Source: Oscillospiraceae bacterium (lineage in GTDB: Bacteria; Bacillota; Clostridia; Oscillospirales; Acutalibacteraceae). Taken from it: a stretch of 64,000 nt of DNA. A program made the translations under genes and the position numbers. A model generated the notes under the pieces. The model was given only the letters and a program-made list of their open reading frames with translations. It was not told the origin of the DNA and did no database searches. Shown one piece after another: positions 42,214-50,194 of this stretch. Numbering within the stretch: the first letter of the stretch is position 1; every line of letters starts with the position of its first letter. The DNA lies in the NCBI GenBank assembly GCA_015066565.1, contig SVOB01000001.1, positions 434,001-498,000 of the forward strand. Reading direction: 5' to 3'.

Positions 42214-43722
42214 ATGAGTTTAACCGTTTCACAGGCAAAAGACGAGCTTTACGCCTTACAGAAAAAGCTTTCGGCTTATGAGCACGCTATGGGCGTTATC
42301 TACTATGACGGCTCAACCACAGCCCCCAAAGGCACCGCCGAAAACAGAGCGCAGTCGCTTTCGGTTCTTTCGGAGGAGGTATATAAATACAGCACTTCGG
42401 AGAACACGGTCGAGCTGCTCGAGTTTCTTGACAGCAACAAGGACGAGCTTAACGAAAAAGAAAAAAGAATGGTATATCTTCTTCTCAAGGATTTAAGAGA
42501 AATGAAAAAAATTCCGATGGAGGAATACATAGAATACGAACAGCTTCTCGTTTTAGCCGACGACGTATGGCACAAGGCTAAGGAGGAGAGCAACTTCGAG
42601 CTGTTCTGTCCCTACCTTGAAAAGATTTTTGAATTCAATAAAAAATTCGCAAAATATGTTGAGCCTGAAAAAGACCCTTACGAATACTGTCTTTCAAAGT
42701 ATGAGGAGGGACTTACAAAGGCAACTCTTGACGAGTTTTTCAAAAAACTCCGCGACTCAATCGTTCCGCTTCTCAAAAGAATTTCCGAGGTTGAACAGGT
42801 TGACGACAGCATAAGACACGGCTTTTTCGCCGAAAAGGACCAGGAGGCGTTTTCATATTTTCTTATGGAAGCAATCGGACTTGACCTTGACCACGTAGGT
42901 CTTTCCACCACCGAGCATCCGTTCACTACGAGCCTCGGCTCCCACCTTGACGAAAGAATTACAACCCATTATTTCGAGGACGATTTTGCCTGCTCAATGT
43001 ACTCGGTTATTCACGAGGGCGGTCACGCGCTTTATGACACGGGTTCCGCAAGAGACCTTGCGTTCACGGTTCTTGACGGCGGAACATCAATGAGTATTCA
43101 CGAAAGCCAGTCAAGGTTTTATGAAAACATTATCGGAAGAAGCAAGCCGTTTTGCGAATATATATTCCCCTATCTTTGCAAATTCTTCCCCGAACAGATG
43201 AAGGGAAGAACAGCCGAGGAGCTTTACAAGGCGGTCAACAAGGCAGAGCCTTCTCTCATCAGAACCGAGGCTGACGAAGTTACATACAGCCTTCACGTTA
43301 TGATTAGATACGAGCTTGAAAAGAGAGTTATGGCTGGCGAAATCGAGGTAAAGGATTTACCGAAGGAATGGAACAGAATGTATAAGGAGTATTTAGGTAT
43401 TGACGTTCCCGACGACAAGCACGGCGTTCTTCAGGACAGCCATTGGTCTGGCGGACTTGTAGGCTATTTCCCGTCATACGCTTTAGGCAACGCTTACGGC
43501 GCTCAGTTCCTTGATAAAATGAAGAAAACCGTTGACGTTGACAAATGCGTCGCCGAGGGAAATCTTAAGCCCATCAACGACTGGAACAGAGAAAACATCT
43601 GGGTTCACGGCTCGCTTTACACCCCGCAGCAGATTCTCGACAGAGTTCTCGGCGAAAAATTCAACGCCGATTATTATATCGAATATCTCAATAACAAGTG
43701 CAAGGACGTTTACGGACTTTAA
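42214..43722 (+). CDS. M32-family metallocarboxypeptidase (thermostable carboxypeptidase type)
   Basis: Cytosolic zinc exopeptidase removing C-terminal residues from peptides. The HEGGH motif is at 267-271 (SVIHEGGHALYD), the third ligand Glu near 297 in HESQSRFYENIIGR, and the family motifs YSLHVMIRYELEKR and DSHWSGGLVGYFPSYALGN follow. 502 residues fits the family. AAAGGAG lies upstream. It completes the local peptide-use set (Opp importer and M3 peptidase). Confidence 0.94.
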   Translation: MSLTVSQAKDELYALQKKLSAYEHAMGVIYYDGSTTAPKGTAENRAQSLSVLSEEVYKYSTSENTVELLEFLDSNKDELNEKEKRMVYLLLKDLREMKKIPMEEYIEYEQLLVLADDVWHKAKEESNFELFCPYLEKIFEFNKKFAKYVEPEKDPYEYCLSKYEEGLTKATLDEFFKKLRDSIVPLLKRISEVEQVDDSIRHGFFAEKDQEAFSYFLMEAIGLDLDHVGLSTTEHPFTTSLGSHLDERITTHYFEDDFACSMYSVIHEGGHALYDTGSARDLAFTVLDGGTSMSIHESQSRFYENIIGRSKPFCEYIFPYLCKFFPEQMKGRTAEELYKAVNKAEPSLIRTEADEVTYSLHVMIRYELEKRVMAGEIEVKDLPKEWNRMYKEYLGIDVPDDKHGVLQDSHWSGGLVGYFPSYALGNAYGAQFLDKMKKTVDVDKCVAEGNLKPINDWNRENIWVHGSLYTPQQILDRVLGEKFNADYYIEYLNNKCKDVYGL

Positions 43723-43734
43723 AATTAATAAAAG

Positions 43735-43768
43735 AAAAAACCGTTGGAGTTTTCTCCAACGGTTTTTT
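43735..43768. terminator. Bidirectional terminator between M32 gene and fucosidase
   Basis: AAAACCGTTGGAG-TTTT-CTCCAACGGTTTT with eight T on the plus side and an A run on the other. Confidence 0.9.
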
Positions 43769-45247
43769 TTATTCAATTTCGATTTTGAAGCAAATCGGTT
43801 TATCAGAAGAAAATGACGGTGTTTTTCTTATAACCATTTCATTCTCGTTCCGTTCAAACTCAACCGCTTCGCCCGTTTCAAGAAGAGTAACGTTCTTAAC
43901 AAGGAAATCATGAGGTACGGTCTTTTTAAACGCCCTGATTTTAACGTCACCGCCGTCGGGTCTCATCTGGAAAGCGTAAACAAAGCTGTTTTTATAAGTA
44001 AAGCGGAAATCGTTCGCCGTATAGTTTTTCTCATCGCCGTCCTGGAAAAATCCCTCTTTATTATTGACCTCGCCCTCGCCGAACTGACGCCAGAACGTTG
44101 TTGCGTATATTCCGTCGCCGTTCTTTGAAAGCCATTCGCCGAGGTCCTTAAGAACAGCGGTTTCCTCATCGGTAAAGGTTCCGTCAGGCTTCGGCCCGAC
44201 ATTGAGAAGAAGCATTCCGTTTTTACTTACAATATCAATAAGGTCGCTTATTATCTGACGTGAGGATTTATATTCATTATCTTTTCTGTATCCCCACGAG
44301 CATTTGCCTATTGCGGTATCGGTCTGCCAAGGAACGGGAGAAATTCCAGTGAGCGCGCCCCTTTCAACATCAAAGGTCGCAACAGTCGGCGCAAAAGCCT
44401 GATGCTTATAATTTATTGTGACCTGCTTGCCCCATTCTTCAGCACGGTTATAATAATAAGCCGCAAGCTTTTTGAGATAAGGCTTGAATGAGTGATTATG
44501 AATCCACCAGTCAAAATAAACTATCGACGGCTGATATTTATCAATAAGTTCGCACGTGCGTACAAGCCAGTCCTCGAGCCATTCCTTTGAAGCGCCTTCG
44601 CCGTAGGTATCCTCTGTCGTTGCGGTCATATTTTTCGGTGAAAAGTTTTCGTTATAGACCGCAGGTCCGTAGAAATCGGCGTATCTTTCGTCATTTACGT
44701 CCGAATCGCATTCACGCCCCGGATTCATAAAGAAATAATGCTCCGCACGGTGAGTCGAACCGCAGAAAACAAGTCCCTGCTTTTCACATTCAGCCTTGAT
44801 TTCGCCTATAACGTCACGGCATGGTCCCATATTTCCGGCATTCCAGCGATTGAACTGAGTGTCATACATAGCGAAGCCGTCGTGGTGTTCGCAAACAGGC
44901 ATAACAAACCTTGCGCCTGCATTTTTGAAGGTTTCGACCCATTTTGAAGCGTCAAAGTTTTCAGCCTTGAACATAGGAATAAAATCCTTATAGCCAAACG
45001 TCTTCTGGTCGCCGTAGGTCTTTTTATGATATTCGAATTCACGCACGCTCTTGTCATACATTGAGCGAGAATACCATTCCGATCCGAAACCGGGCACGGA
45101 ATAGATACCCCAATGGATAAAAATACCGAGTTTACCGTTATAGTACCAATCAGGTGTTTTATGAAAAGAAAGGGACTGCCAGTTATCCTTGTATCTGCCG
45201 TTTTCGATTACGGAATCAATCTGTTTCAAGTATTCCTTTACTGTCAT
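43769..45247 (-). CDS. GH29 alpha-L-fucosidase
   Basis: Retaining glycosidase releasing fucose from host glycans. 492 residues with no signal peptide, so cytosolic. The GH29 motifs are present: GIFIHWGIYSVPGFGSEWY, CEHHDGFAMY and the nucleophile Asp246 in IVYFDWWIHNHS; the C-terminal beta domain is short. AAGAGGTG before the ATG, 11 bp after the MATE exporter gene. Imported fucosylated oligosaccharide is the likely substrate. Confidence 0.93.
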   Translation of the reverse strand: MTVKEYLKQIDSVIENGRYKDNWQSLSFHKTPDWYYNGKLGIFIHWGIYSVPGFGSEWYSRSMYDKSVREFEYHKKTYGDQKTFGYKDFIPMFKAENFDASKWVETFKNAGARFVMPVCEHHDGFAMYDTQFNRWNAGNMGPCRDVIGEIKAECEKQGLVFCGSTHRAEHYFFMNPGRECDSDVNDERYADFYGPAVYNENFSPKNMTATTEDTYGEGASKEWLEDWLVRTCELIDKYQPSIVYFDWWIHNHSFKPYLKKLAAYYYNRAEEWGKQVTINYKHQAFAPTVATFDVERGALTGISPVPWQTDTAIGKCSWGYRKDNEYKSSRQIISDLIDIVSKNGMLLLNVGPKPDGTFTDEETAVLKDLGEWLSKNGDGIYATTFWRQFGEGEVNNKEGFFQDGDEKNYTANDFRFTYKNSFVYAFQMRPDGGDVKIRAFKKTVPHDFLVKNVTLLETGEAVEFERNENEMVIRKTPSFSSDKPICFKIEIE

Positions 45248-45258
45248 TTTTGCACCTC

Positions 45259-46644
45259 TTAATCAACAATATTATTCATCCATACGCCCTTTTTGACAAG
45301 GACTGTTCCTATAACGCATTTTATAAGATTTGCCAGCTCTACAAAAACGAAAATCCATATTATATAAAGATTTGTAAAACGGCTTAAAACGAAAGCCAGC
45401 GGAACGCTTACCGCCCACATAAATCCGCTGTCGAAAAGAAAGGTTATAATCGTTTTTCCTCCCGAACGGAGAGTGAAATAGGTTGTGTGCATAAGCGCTA
45501 TCATAGGCGCAATAAATGCCTGAGCCATAAGGAACTGAGCCGCAATTTCCTTTGCCTCGTCAGTGGTGTTATAAATAAGCGGGAAAAGATGGGACGTAGC
45601 AAAAATCGCAACGCCCGAAACCGCCGCTATAAACACGGCAAAGGCAATAATTTTATTGTCCTCGTCCCTCGCCTGCTCAAATCTTTTGGCGCCGAGGTGC
45701 TGACCGACAATAATCGCTATAGCGTCGCCCATCGAGAAGAATACAACATTGAAAACGTTGCTGACTGTTCCCGAAATATTATAAGCGGCAACTACGTTAA
45801 GACCTCTCATCGAATAGCTCTGGGCAAGCATAGCCATACCCGCCGACCATAGAGTTTCGTTAATAAGAAGCGGCGCGCCGGTAATAAAATACTTTCTGAC
45901 AAGCGAAAGCGGAACGCGTACCGTTCTGTAAACTCCCTTTAAATACGGGCATTTTTCCTTATGCTTATGCGCCCAGATAACAACAACCGCCATTTCGACA
46001 AAACGGGAAAGCACCGTTGCAATAGCCGCGCCGTCAACGCCCATAACGGGAAAGCCGAATTTGCCGTAAATGAGAAGATAGTTAAACGTGAGGTTAACAA
46101 GAACGGCAATTATACCCGCGCGCATAGGTACAACGGTTTCACCGCACTCACGAAGAGTATTCGCATAAACCTGAACAACCGTGAACGCAGGCAAGCCCGC
46201 AAGCATTATTTTAAGATAACCGCTTCCGTATTCAAGCGCAGCCGCAAGGTCGCCGCCGTCCTGATTACCCTTTAGATAAAGCGAAATCAGGCTGTCGCCG
46301 AAAAAAACGAAGATAAAAGTCGCTAAAGACAGAAGAATAACACCCATCCACAGCTTATAGCGGAAGGTGTGCTTAATTCCCTCCTCGTCCTCGCTTCCGT
46401 AATACTGGGCGGTAAAAATCCCCGCGCCTGCAAAACCGCCGAAAATACAGAGATAAAAGACAAATATCAACTGATTGACTATTGCGACCGAGCTCATCTG
46501 TTCGGTGCCTATCCGTCCGACCATAATATTATCGAGAAGCGAAACAAAATTTGTTATTCCGCTTTGAATCATAATCGGAACGGCAACCGCCATTACCCTT
46601 TTATAAAACGCCCTGTCGCCTATAAACTTTTTTCTCAAACCCAT
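45259..46644 (-). CDS. MATE-family efflux transporter
   Basis: 461 residues with 12 predicted helices in two halves, motif-rich in the MATE pattern (AVPIMIQSGITNFVSLLDNIMVGR at the first helices; QHLGAKRFEQARD in the second half). Exports cationic or polyspecific compounds using Na+ or H+. Has its own promoter and precedes the fucosidase gene in one operon. Confidence 0.92.
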   Translation of the reverse strand: MGLRKKFIGDRAFYKRVMAVAVPIMIQSGITNFVSLLDNIMVGRIGTEQMSSVAIVNQLIFVFYLCIFGGFAGAGIFTAQYYGSEDEEGIKHTFRYKLWMGVILLSLATFIFVFFGDSLISLYLKGNQDGGDLAAALEYGSGYLKIMLAGLPAFTVVQVYANTLRECGETVVPMRAGIIAVLVNLTFNYLLIYGKFGFPVMGVDGAAIATVLSRFVEMAVVVIWAHKHKEKCPYLKGVYRTVRVPLSLVRKYFITGAPLLINETLWSAGMAMLAQSYSMRGLNVVAAYNISGTVSNVFNVVFFSMGDAIAIIVGQHLGAKRFEQARDEDNKIIAFAVFIAAVSGVAIFATSHLFPLIYNTTDEAKEIAAQFLMAQAFIAPMIALMHTTYFTLRSGGKTIITFLFDSGFMWAVSVPLAFVLSRFTNLYIIWIFVFVELANLIKCVIGTVLVKKGVWMNNIVD

Positions 46645-46681
46645 TTTTCTTAATCTCTTTCATACAATTTTTTACCATAAC

Positions 46682-46710
46682 ATAATAACCGATAGTTTTC
46701 TAAAATTCAA
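46682..46710 (-). promoter_or_regulatory. Promoter of the MATE-fucosidase operon
   Basis: Minus strand TTGAAT (46705-46710), 17-nt spacer, TATTAT (46682-46687), downstream of the small-RNA terminator. Confidence 0.6.
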
Positions 46711-46731
46711 CATAAAGATTTATATAAAAAG

Positions 46732-46818
46732 AAAAAATCCCCCCTCGCTCTTGCAAGGGGGAATCTCCGTGTGATTTCTGTTCTGTCGGAACAGATGTTT
46801 AAAGCTGTTCAATAGCTC
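46732..46818 (-). ncRNA. Candidate small RNA of about 87 nt
   Basis: A near-consensus promoter (46825-46852) is followed by about 87 nt without an open reading frame, then a strong terminator: CCCCC/GGGGG stem (46740-46761) and a run of T. Inside are AGCT/AGCT (near 46804-46817), TCTGTTC-CGACA-GAACAGA (46778-46796) and a short AATC/GATT stem. The next gene has its own promoter, so it looks like an independent RNA rather than a leader. No match to a known riboswitch that I recognise. Confidence 0.6.
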
Positions 46819-46824
46819 AATTAC

Positions 46825-46852
46825 ATTATATTCCAAAGAATAACGGTGTCAA
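46825..46852 (-). promoter_or_regulatory. Strong promoter of the candidate small RNA
   Basis: Minus strand TTGACA (46847-46852), 16-nt spacer, TATAAT (46825-46830), both elements perfect to consensus. Confidence 0.8.
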
Positions 46853-46869
46853 TGCCGATTCCGCAAAAA

Positions 46870-46890
46870 TTCACATTTTATTCACATTTT
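46870..46890. repeat. Two TTCACATTTT direct repeats, 11 bp apart
   Basis: TTCACATTTT at 46870-46879 and 46881-46890, one helical turn apart, 17-38 bp upstream of the small-RNA -35. On the minus strand the half-site is AAAATGTGAA. A possible activator or repressor site. Confidence 0.4.
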
Positions 46891-46926
46891 TGTTCGAGGT
46901 TTGACACAATCCGCCCGTTTTAAGAA

Positions 46927-46960
46927 TAAAAAAGTCCGCTATCATAGGATAACGGACTTT
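46927..46960 (-). terminator. Terminator of the Fe-S flavoprotein operon
   Basis: AAAGTCCG-C-TATC-ATAG-GATA-A-CGGACTTT (46931-46960), then TTTTTTATT on the minus strand. Confidence 0.8.
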
Positions 46961-46981
46961 AATTACCAGTATTACGAAGAA

Positions 46982-49780
46982 TTATTTGCCGCTGATTTTA
47001 CGCTTAATAATCTTCATACCGCGCTTAAGAGCGTACGGACCGACAACCTTCATCATTTCCTCTGCCGTGTGCATTTCGCTCGCCTGAGGAATATCTCTTG
47101 AAAGGTGGATAGCGTCGAATTCGCATCTTGTTGTGCAAAGTCCGCAGCCTACGCACTGGTTAAGGTCAACCGTTGTTGCGCCGCAACCGAGACAACGCGA
47201 AGCTTCCTTCTTGACCTGCTCTTCCGTGAATGGCTCACGAAGGTCCTCAAAGGTCTTAAGCGGGTCGCCCTCACGCATACCGGGCGCCTGACGGTCGGCA
47301 TTGTCGTAGGACGGGAAGGTAATATCGTCACGGTCAAGCTCAATAAACTGACGAAGGTCTCTGCCGATTGTGAGCGACTGACCGGGATGTACGAAACGGT
47401 TAATTGAAACCATACCCTCTTTACCCTCGGCGATAGCGTCAATTGCGAAGCGGGCGCCGTGATAAATATCACCGCCGACAAAGATGTCGGGTTCGCCTGT
47501 CTGATATGTAACCTTATCAGCCTTTGCGGTGCCGTTGGGGTTAAGCTCAACCTTTGAGCCTTTAAGAAGGTCGCCCCATTCAGCCGACTGACCGATAGCC
47601 ATAAGAACGTTGTTACATTCAACAGTCAGAGTATCGTTTTCGTCATACTTCGGCGAGAAACGGTGGTTTTCATCGAAAACGGAAAGGCATTTTTTGAAGA
47701 CAACAGCCTTAACCGTGCCATCCTCGTTTTTAATAACCTCTTTCGGTCCCCAACCGTTGAGAATTTCAATGCCCTCTTCTTCAACCTCGGCGATTTCGTC
47801 CTTTGCAGCGGGCATTTCGTCACGCTGTTCAAGACAGAGCATCTTAACCTTGCCGTCAGTTGCTCTTGCCGCTGTTCTTGCAACGTCAGCCGCAACGTTA
47901 CCGCCGCCGACAACTACTACGTCGCCGTCAAGACGAATTGTTTCGTCCTGATTAATTCTGCGCAGGAAGCTGACGCCCGACTCAACGCCTTTGGCGTCCT
48001 CACCGGGTACTCCTGCCATTCTTCCGCCCTGAAGTCCGATAGCGATATAGAAAGCCTTATAGCCCTGCGCTCTGAGTTCGTCAAGAGTAATATCCTTACC
48101 TACCTCAACGCCGCACTTAATCTCGGCGCCCATCTTTTTGATGATGTCGATTTCAGCTTCAACAACCTTTTTGTCAAGTCTGAAATTCGGAATACCGATT
48201 GTAAGCATTCCGCCGGGCTTTGACTCTTTTTCAAATACGGTTACGGGATAACCCTCGGTTCTTAAATAGTAAGCCGCCGAAAGACCTGCGGGGCCCGAGC
48301 CGATAACTGCGATTTTATAGTCGTCCCACTGTTCACCGACGCCGTTATAGCATACCTCGGGGATATACTCGTCGCCTGCGTCAAGTTCTCTGTAAGCAAG
48401 GAACTTTTTGATTTCGTCAATAGCAACAGGCTTGTCGATAAGACCTCTTGTGCACCTGTCCTCGCATCTGCGGTTACAAACTGCGCCGCAGACTGCCGGG
48501 AACGGGTTATCCTGGCGGATTAACTTAAGAGCGTCCTTATATCTGCCCTCTGCCGCCATCTTGATATAGCCCTGAACCGCAAGGTGAGCGGGACATGCTG
48601 TCTTACAGGGTGAAGTACCCTCGTCATAACAGTTAATCTTGTTATGGTCTCTGTAGTCCTTATCCCATTTATCCTCGCCCCAGGCGTGGTCGTCGGGAAG
48701 CTCGTGCATAGGATAAACTACCTTTGAGCCGTCAGCCTTGCAAAGCTTCTGGCCGAGCTTTGCCGCGCCTGCGGGACAAACCTCAACGCACTTGCCGCAC
48801 GCAACGCACTTTTCGGGCTCAACGTGAGCTCTGTAAGCGGAACGTGACATATTAGGCGTATTGAAAAGCTGTGAAGTTCTCAAGCCGTAACAGGAACCGG
48901 GAGAGCAGTTACAGATACCGACGATTTTATCGGGACCGTCAAGGTTGGTAATCTGGTGAACATAGCCTTTTTTCTCGGAACGGAGAATAATCTCCATAGC
49001 TTCCTCACGGGTGATATACCTTGCGTCTTTTCCCGATTCGACAAGGAATTCAGCCATATCGCCGAGGGCTATACACATATGACCCTCGATATCGCCTACG
49101 CCCTCGCCGCGGAAACGCTGCGCCTTACGGCAGGCGCAAACCATTGAACAGAACTTGTCGTATTTATTGAGCCAGTGTGAAAGATGCTCAACGCTTACCG
49201 ACTGACTTTCGTGCTCAATAGCCTTTTCGACGGGAATTACGTGCATACCGATTCCCGCGCCTCCGGGAGGAATGAGCTTTGAAGCGAGTTCAAGCGGTTC
49301 CTGGGGAGCGAGGTTGAACATAGTTGCAACCTCGGGATGATCGTCGGGAAGAGTTTTATGCTCAACCATATATTCGCCCGAGCCTACAACCCATTTGGGA
49401 ATCAAGAACTGACGTTCTCTGTCCTCATTTTCACGGTTCTGTTCAAGCAAGCCTATCCAGAGAATATGGTCAATAATCTTCTGAGCTTCTTCCTCGGACA
49501 TATTGTTTCTCTTCGCAAGCTCGCCTACACGAAGCGGAACACGGCGTTTTTTGAAGCTAAGCATAAACTTAACTTCTTCCTTGGTAAGAAGCCTGTCTAA
49601 AATCCAGAAATCCATATGGTTTTCCTTCATTCCGCCGGGGAGCTTACGGGGAATATTATCCGTAATCATAAGCGCCAGCTTCTTTACCAGCTTTTTCTTT
49701 TCGGGGTCATCGCAATGATAATCCTCGTGCGGAAAATCCCAATCGTTGACATGAATCATGGGATTTACGTCTCTTGGCAT
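46982..49780 (-). CDS. Multi-domain Fe-S/FAD NAD(P)H oxidoreductase (GltD-like), copy 1
   Basis: 932 residues. The N-terminal part is winged-helix-like (about 60-130), then a Cys-rich domain (CSMVCACRK at 211-219, with further Cys near 235, and ICNCSPGSC at 289-297). A classic [4Fe-4S] motif is CVACGKCVEVCP (325-336). A Fer4_20-type domain (PCKTACPAH, VCNRRCEDRCTRG) covers about 390-450. The FAD fold has GSGPAGLSAAYYL (about 495) and the NAD(P)H fold GGGNVAADVA (about 625). The C-terminus has more Cys motifs (CLGCG, CVGCGLCTTRCEF). The layout is like glutamate synthase beta with extra clusters, so likely an electron-transfer or confurcating unit. Partner of copy 2 with hypA between. Confidence 0.85.
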   Translation of the reverse strand: MPRDVNPMIHVNDWDFPHEDYHCDDPEKKKLVKKLALMITDNIPRKLPGGMKENHMDFWILDRLLTKEEVKFMLSFKKRRVPLRVGELAKRNNMSEEEAQKIIDHILWIGLLEQNRENEDRERQFLIPKWVVGSGEYMVEHKTLPDDHPEVATMFNLAPQEPLELASKLIPPGGAGIGMHVIPVEKAIEHESQSVSVEHLSHWLNKYDKFCSMVCACRKAQRFRGEGVGDIEGHMCIALGDMAEFLVESGKDARYITREEAMEIILRSEKKGYVHQITNLDGPDKIVGICNCSPGSCYGLRTSQLFNTPNMSRSAYRAHVEPEKCVACGKCVEVCPAGAAKLGQKLCKADGSKVVYPMHELPDDHAWGEDKWDKDYRDHNKINCYDEGTSPCKTACPAHLAVQGYIKMAAEGRYKDALKLIRQDNPFPAVCGAVCNRRCEDRCTRGLIDKPVAIDEIKKFLAYRELDAGDEYIPEVCYNGVGEQWDDYKIAVIGSGPAGLSAAYYLRTEGYPVTVFEKESKPGGMLTIGIPNFRLDKKVVEAEIDIIKKMGAEIKCGVEVGKDITLDELRAQGYKAFYIAIGLQGGRMAGVPGEDAKGVESGVSFLRRINQDETIRLDGDVVVVGGGNVAADVARTAARATDGKVKMLCLEQRDEMPAAKDEIAEVEEEGIEILNGWGPKEVIKNEDGTVKAVVFKKCLSVFDENHRFSPKYDENDTLTVECNNVLMAIGQSAEWGDLLKGSKVELNPNGTAKADKVTYQTGEPDIFVGGDIYHGARFAIDAIAEGKEGMVSINRFVHPGQSLTIGRDLRQFIELDRDDITFPSYDNADRQAPGMREGDPLKTFEDLREPFTEEQVKKEASRCLGCGATTVDLNQCVGCGLCTTRCEFDAIHLSRDIPQASEMHTAEEMMKVVGPYALKRGMKIIKRKISGK

Positions 49781-49819
49781 AGTTCATTCTCCTTATGTTA
49801 ATTCATATTTATTGCTTTT

Positions 49820-50170
49820 CTATTCGGTTTCGGCTTCAATCTCCTTGATAACACATTCGTTGCCCTGAACGAGCCACGTTTCGCCGCTGTGACAGTAAGG
49901 ACATTCCTTACCGTATTTTACGGTTTCGTAGGTCTTTTCACAGTTTGAACAGTATGTTACGGCGGGGATGGTTTCGAGCACTAATTCGCTTTCTTTAAGG
50001 ACAGGATGTCTGACCTTGAAATAATTCCAGCAATCGACGAATAAATCCGTCATAATGCCCGAAACCTCACCGACCTGAAGAGTTACCTTACCGATATTGA
50101 TGATGTGTTGTTCCTCAGCCGTTTCGTCAAGTGTTTTGGCGAGGTTGAGTATTATTCCCATTTCGTGCAC
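49820..50170 (-). CDS. hypA: HypA-like nickel metallochaperone
   Basis: 116 residues. The N-terminal MHE (His2 nickel ligand) and the zinc site CSNC-CPYC match HypA/HybF; GNECVIKEIEAE ends the protein as usual. The start is GTG 50170, with GGAGGG 8-9 nt upstream. It sits between two paralogous Fe-S flavoprotein genes, not next to hydrogenase genes. Either it serves a hydrogenase elsewhere with HypB (17905), or it has a local role in these redox enzymes. Confidence 0.9.
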   Translation of the reverse strand: MHEMGIILNLAKTLDETAEEQHIINIGKVTLQVGEVSGIMTDLFVDCWNYFKVRHPVLKESELVLETIPAVTYCSNCEKTYETVKYGKECPYCHSGETWLVQGNECVIKEIEAETE

Positions 50171-50194
50171 TTTGTTTTTCCCTCCGTACAGAAA

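Noticed and set aside
46732-46818. Guanidine (mini-ykkC) or other known riboswitch for the MATE gene
   Set aside because: Only one ACGG occurs and not in two matched hairpin loops; the MATE gene has a separate promoter after the terminator.
47610-48223. Plus-strand ORFs inside the Fe-S flavoprotein genes
   Set aside because: Shadow frames of strong minus-strand coding sequence, without ribosome sites or recognisable domains; the same holds for the many other internal ORFs in this window.
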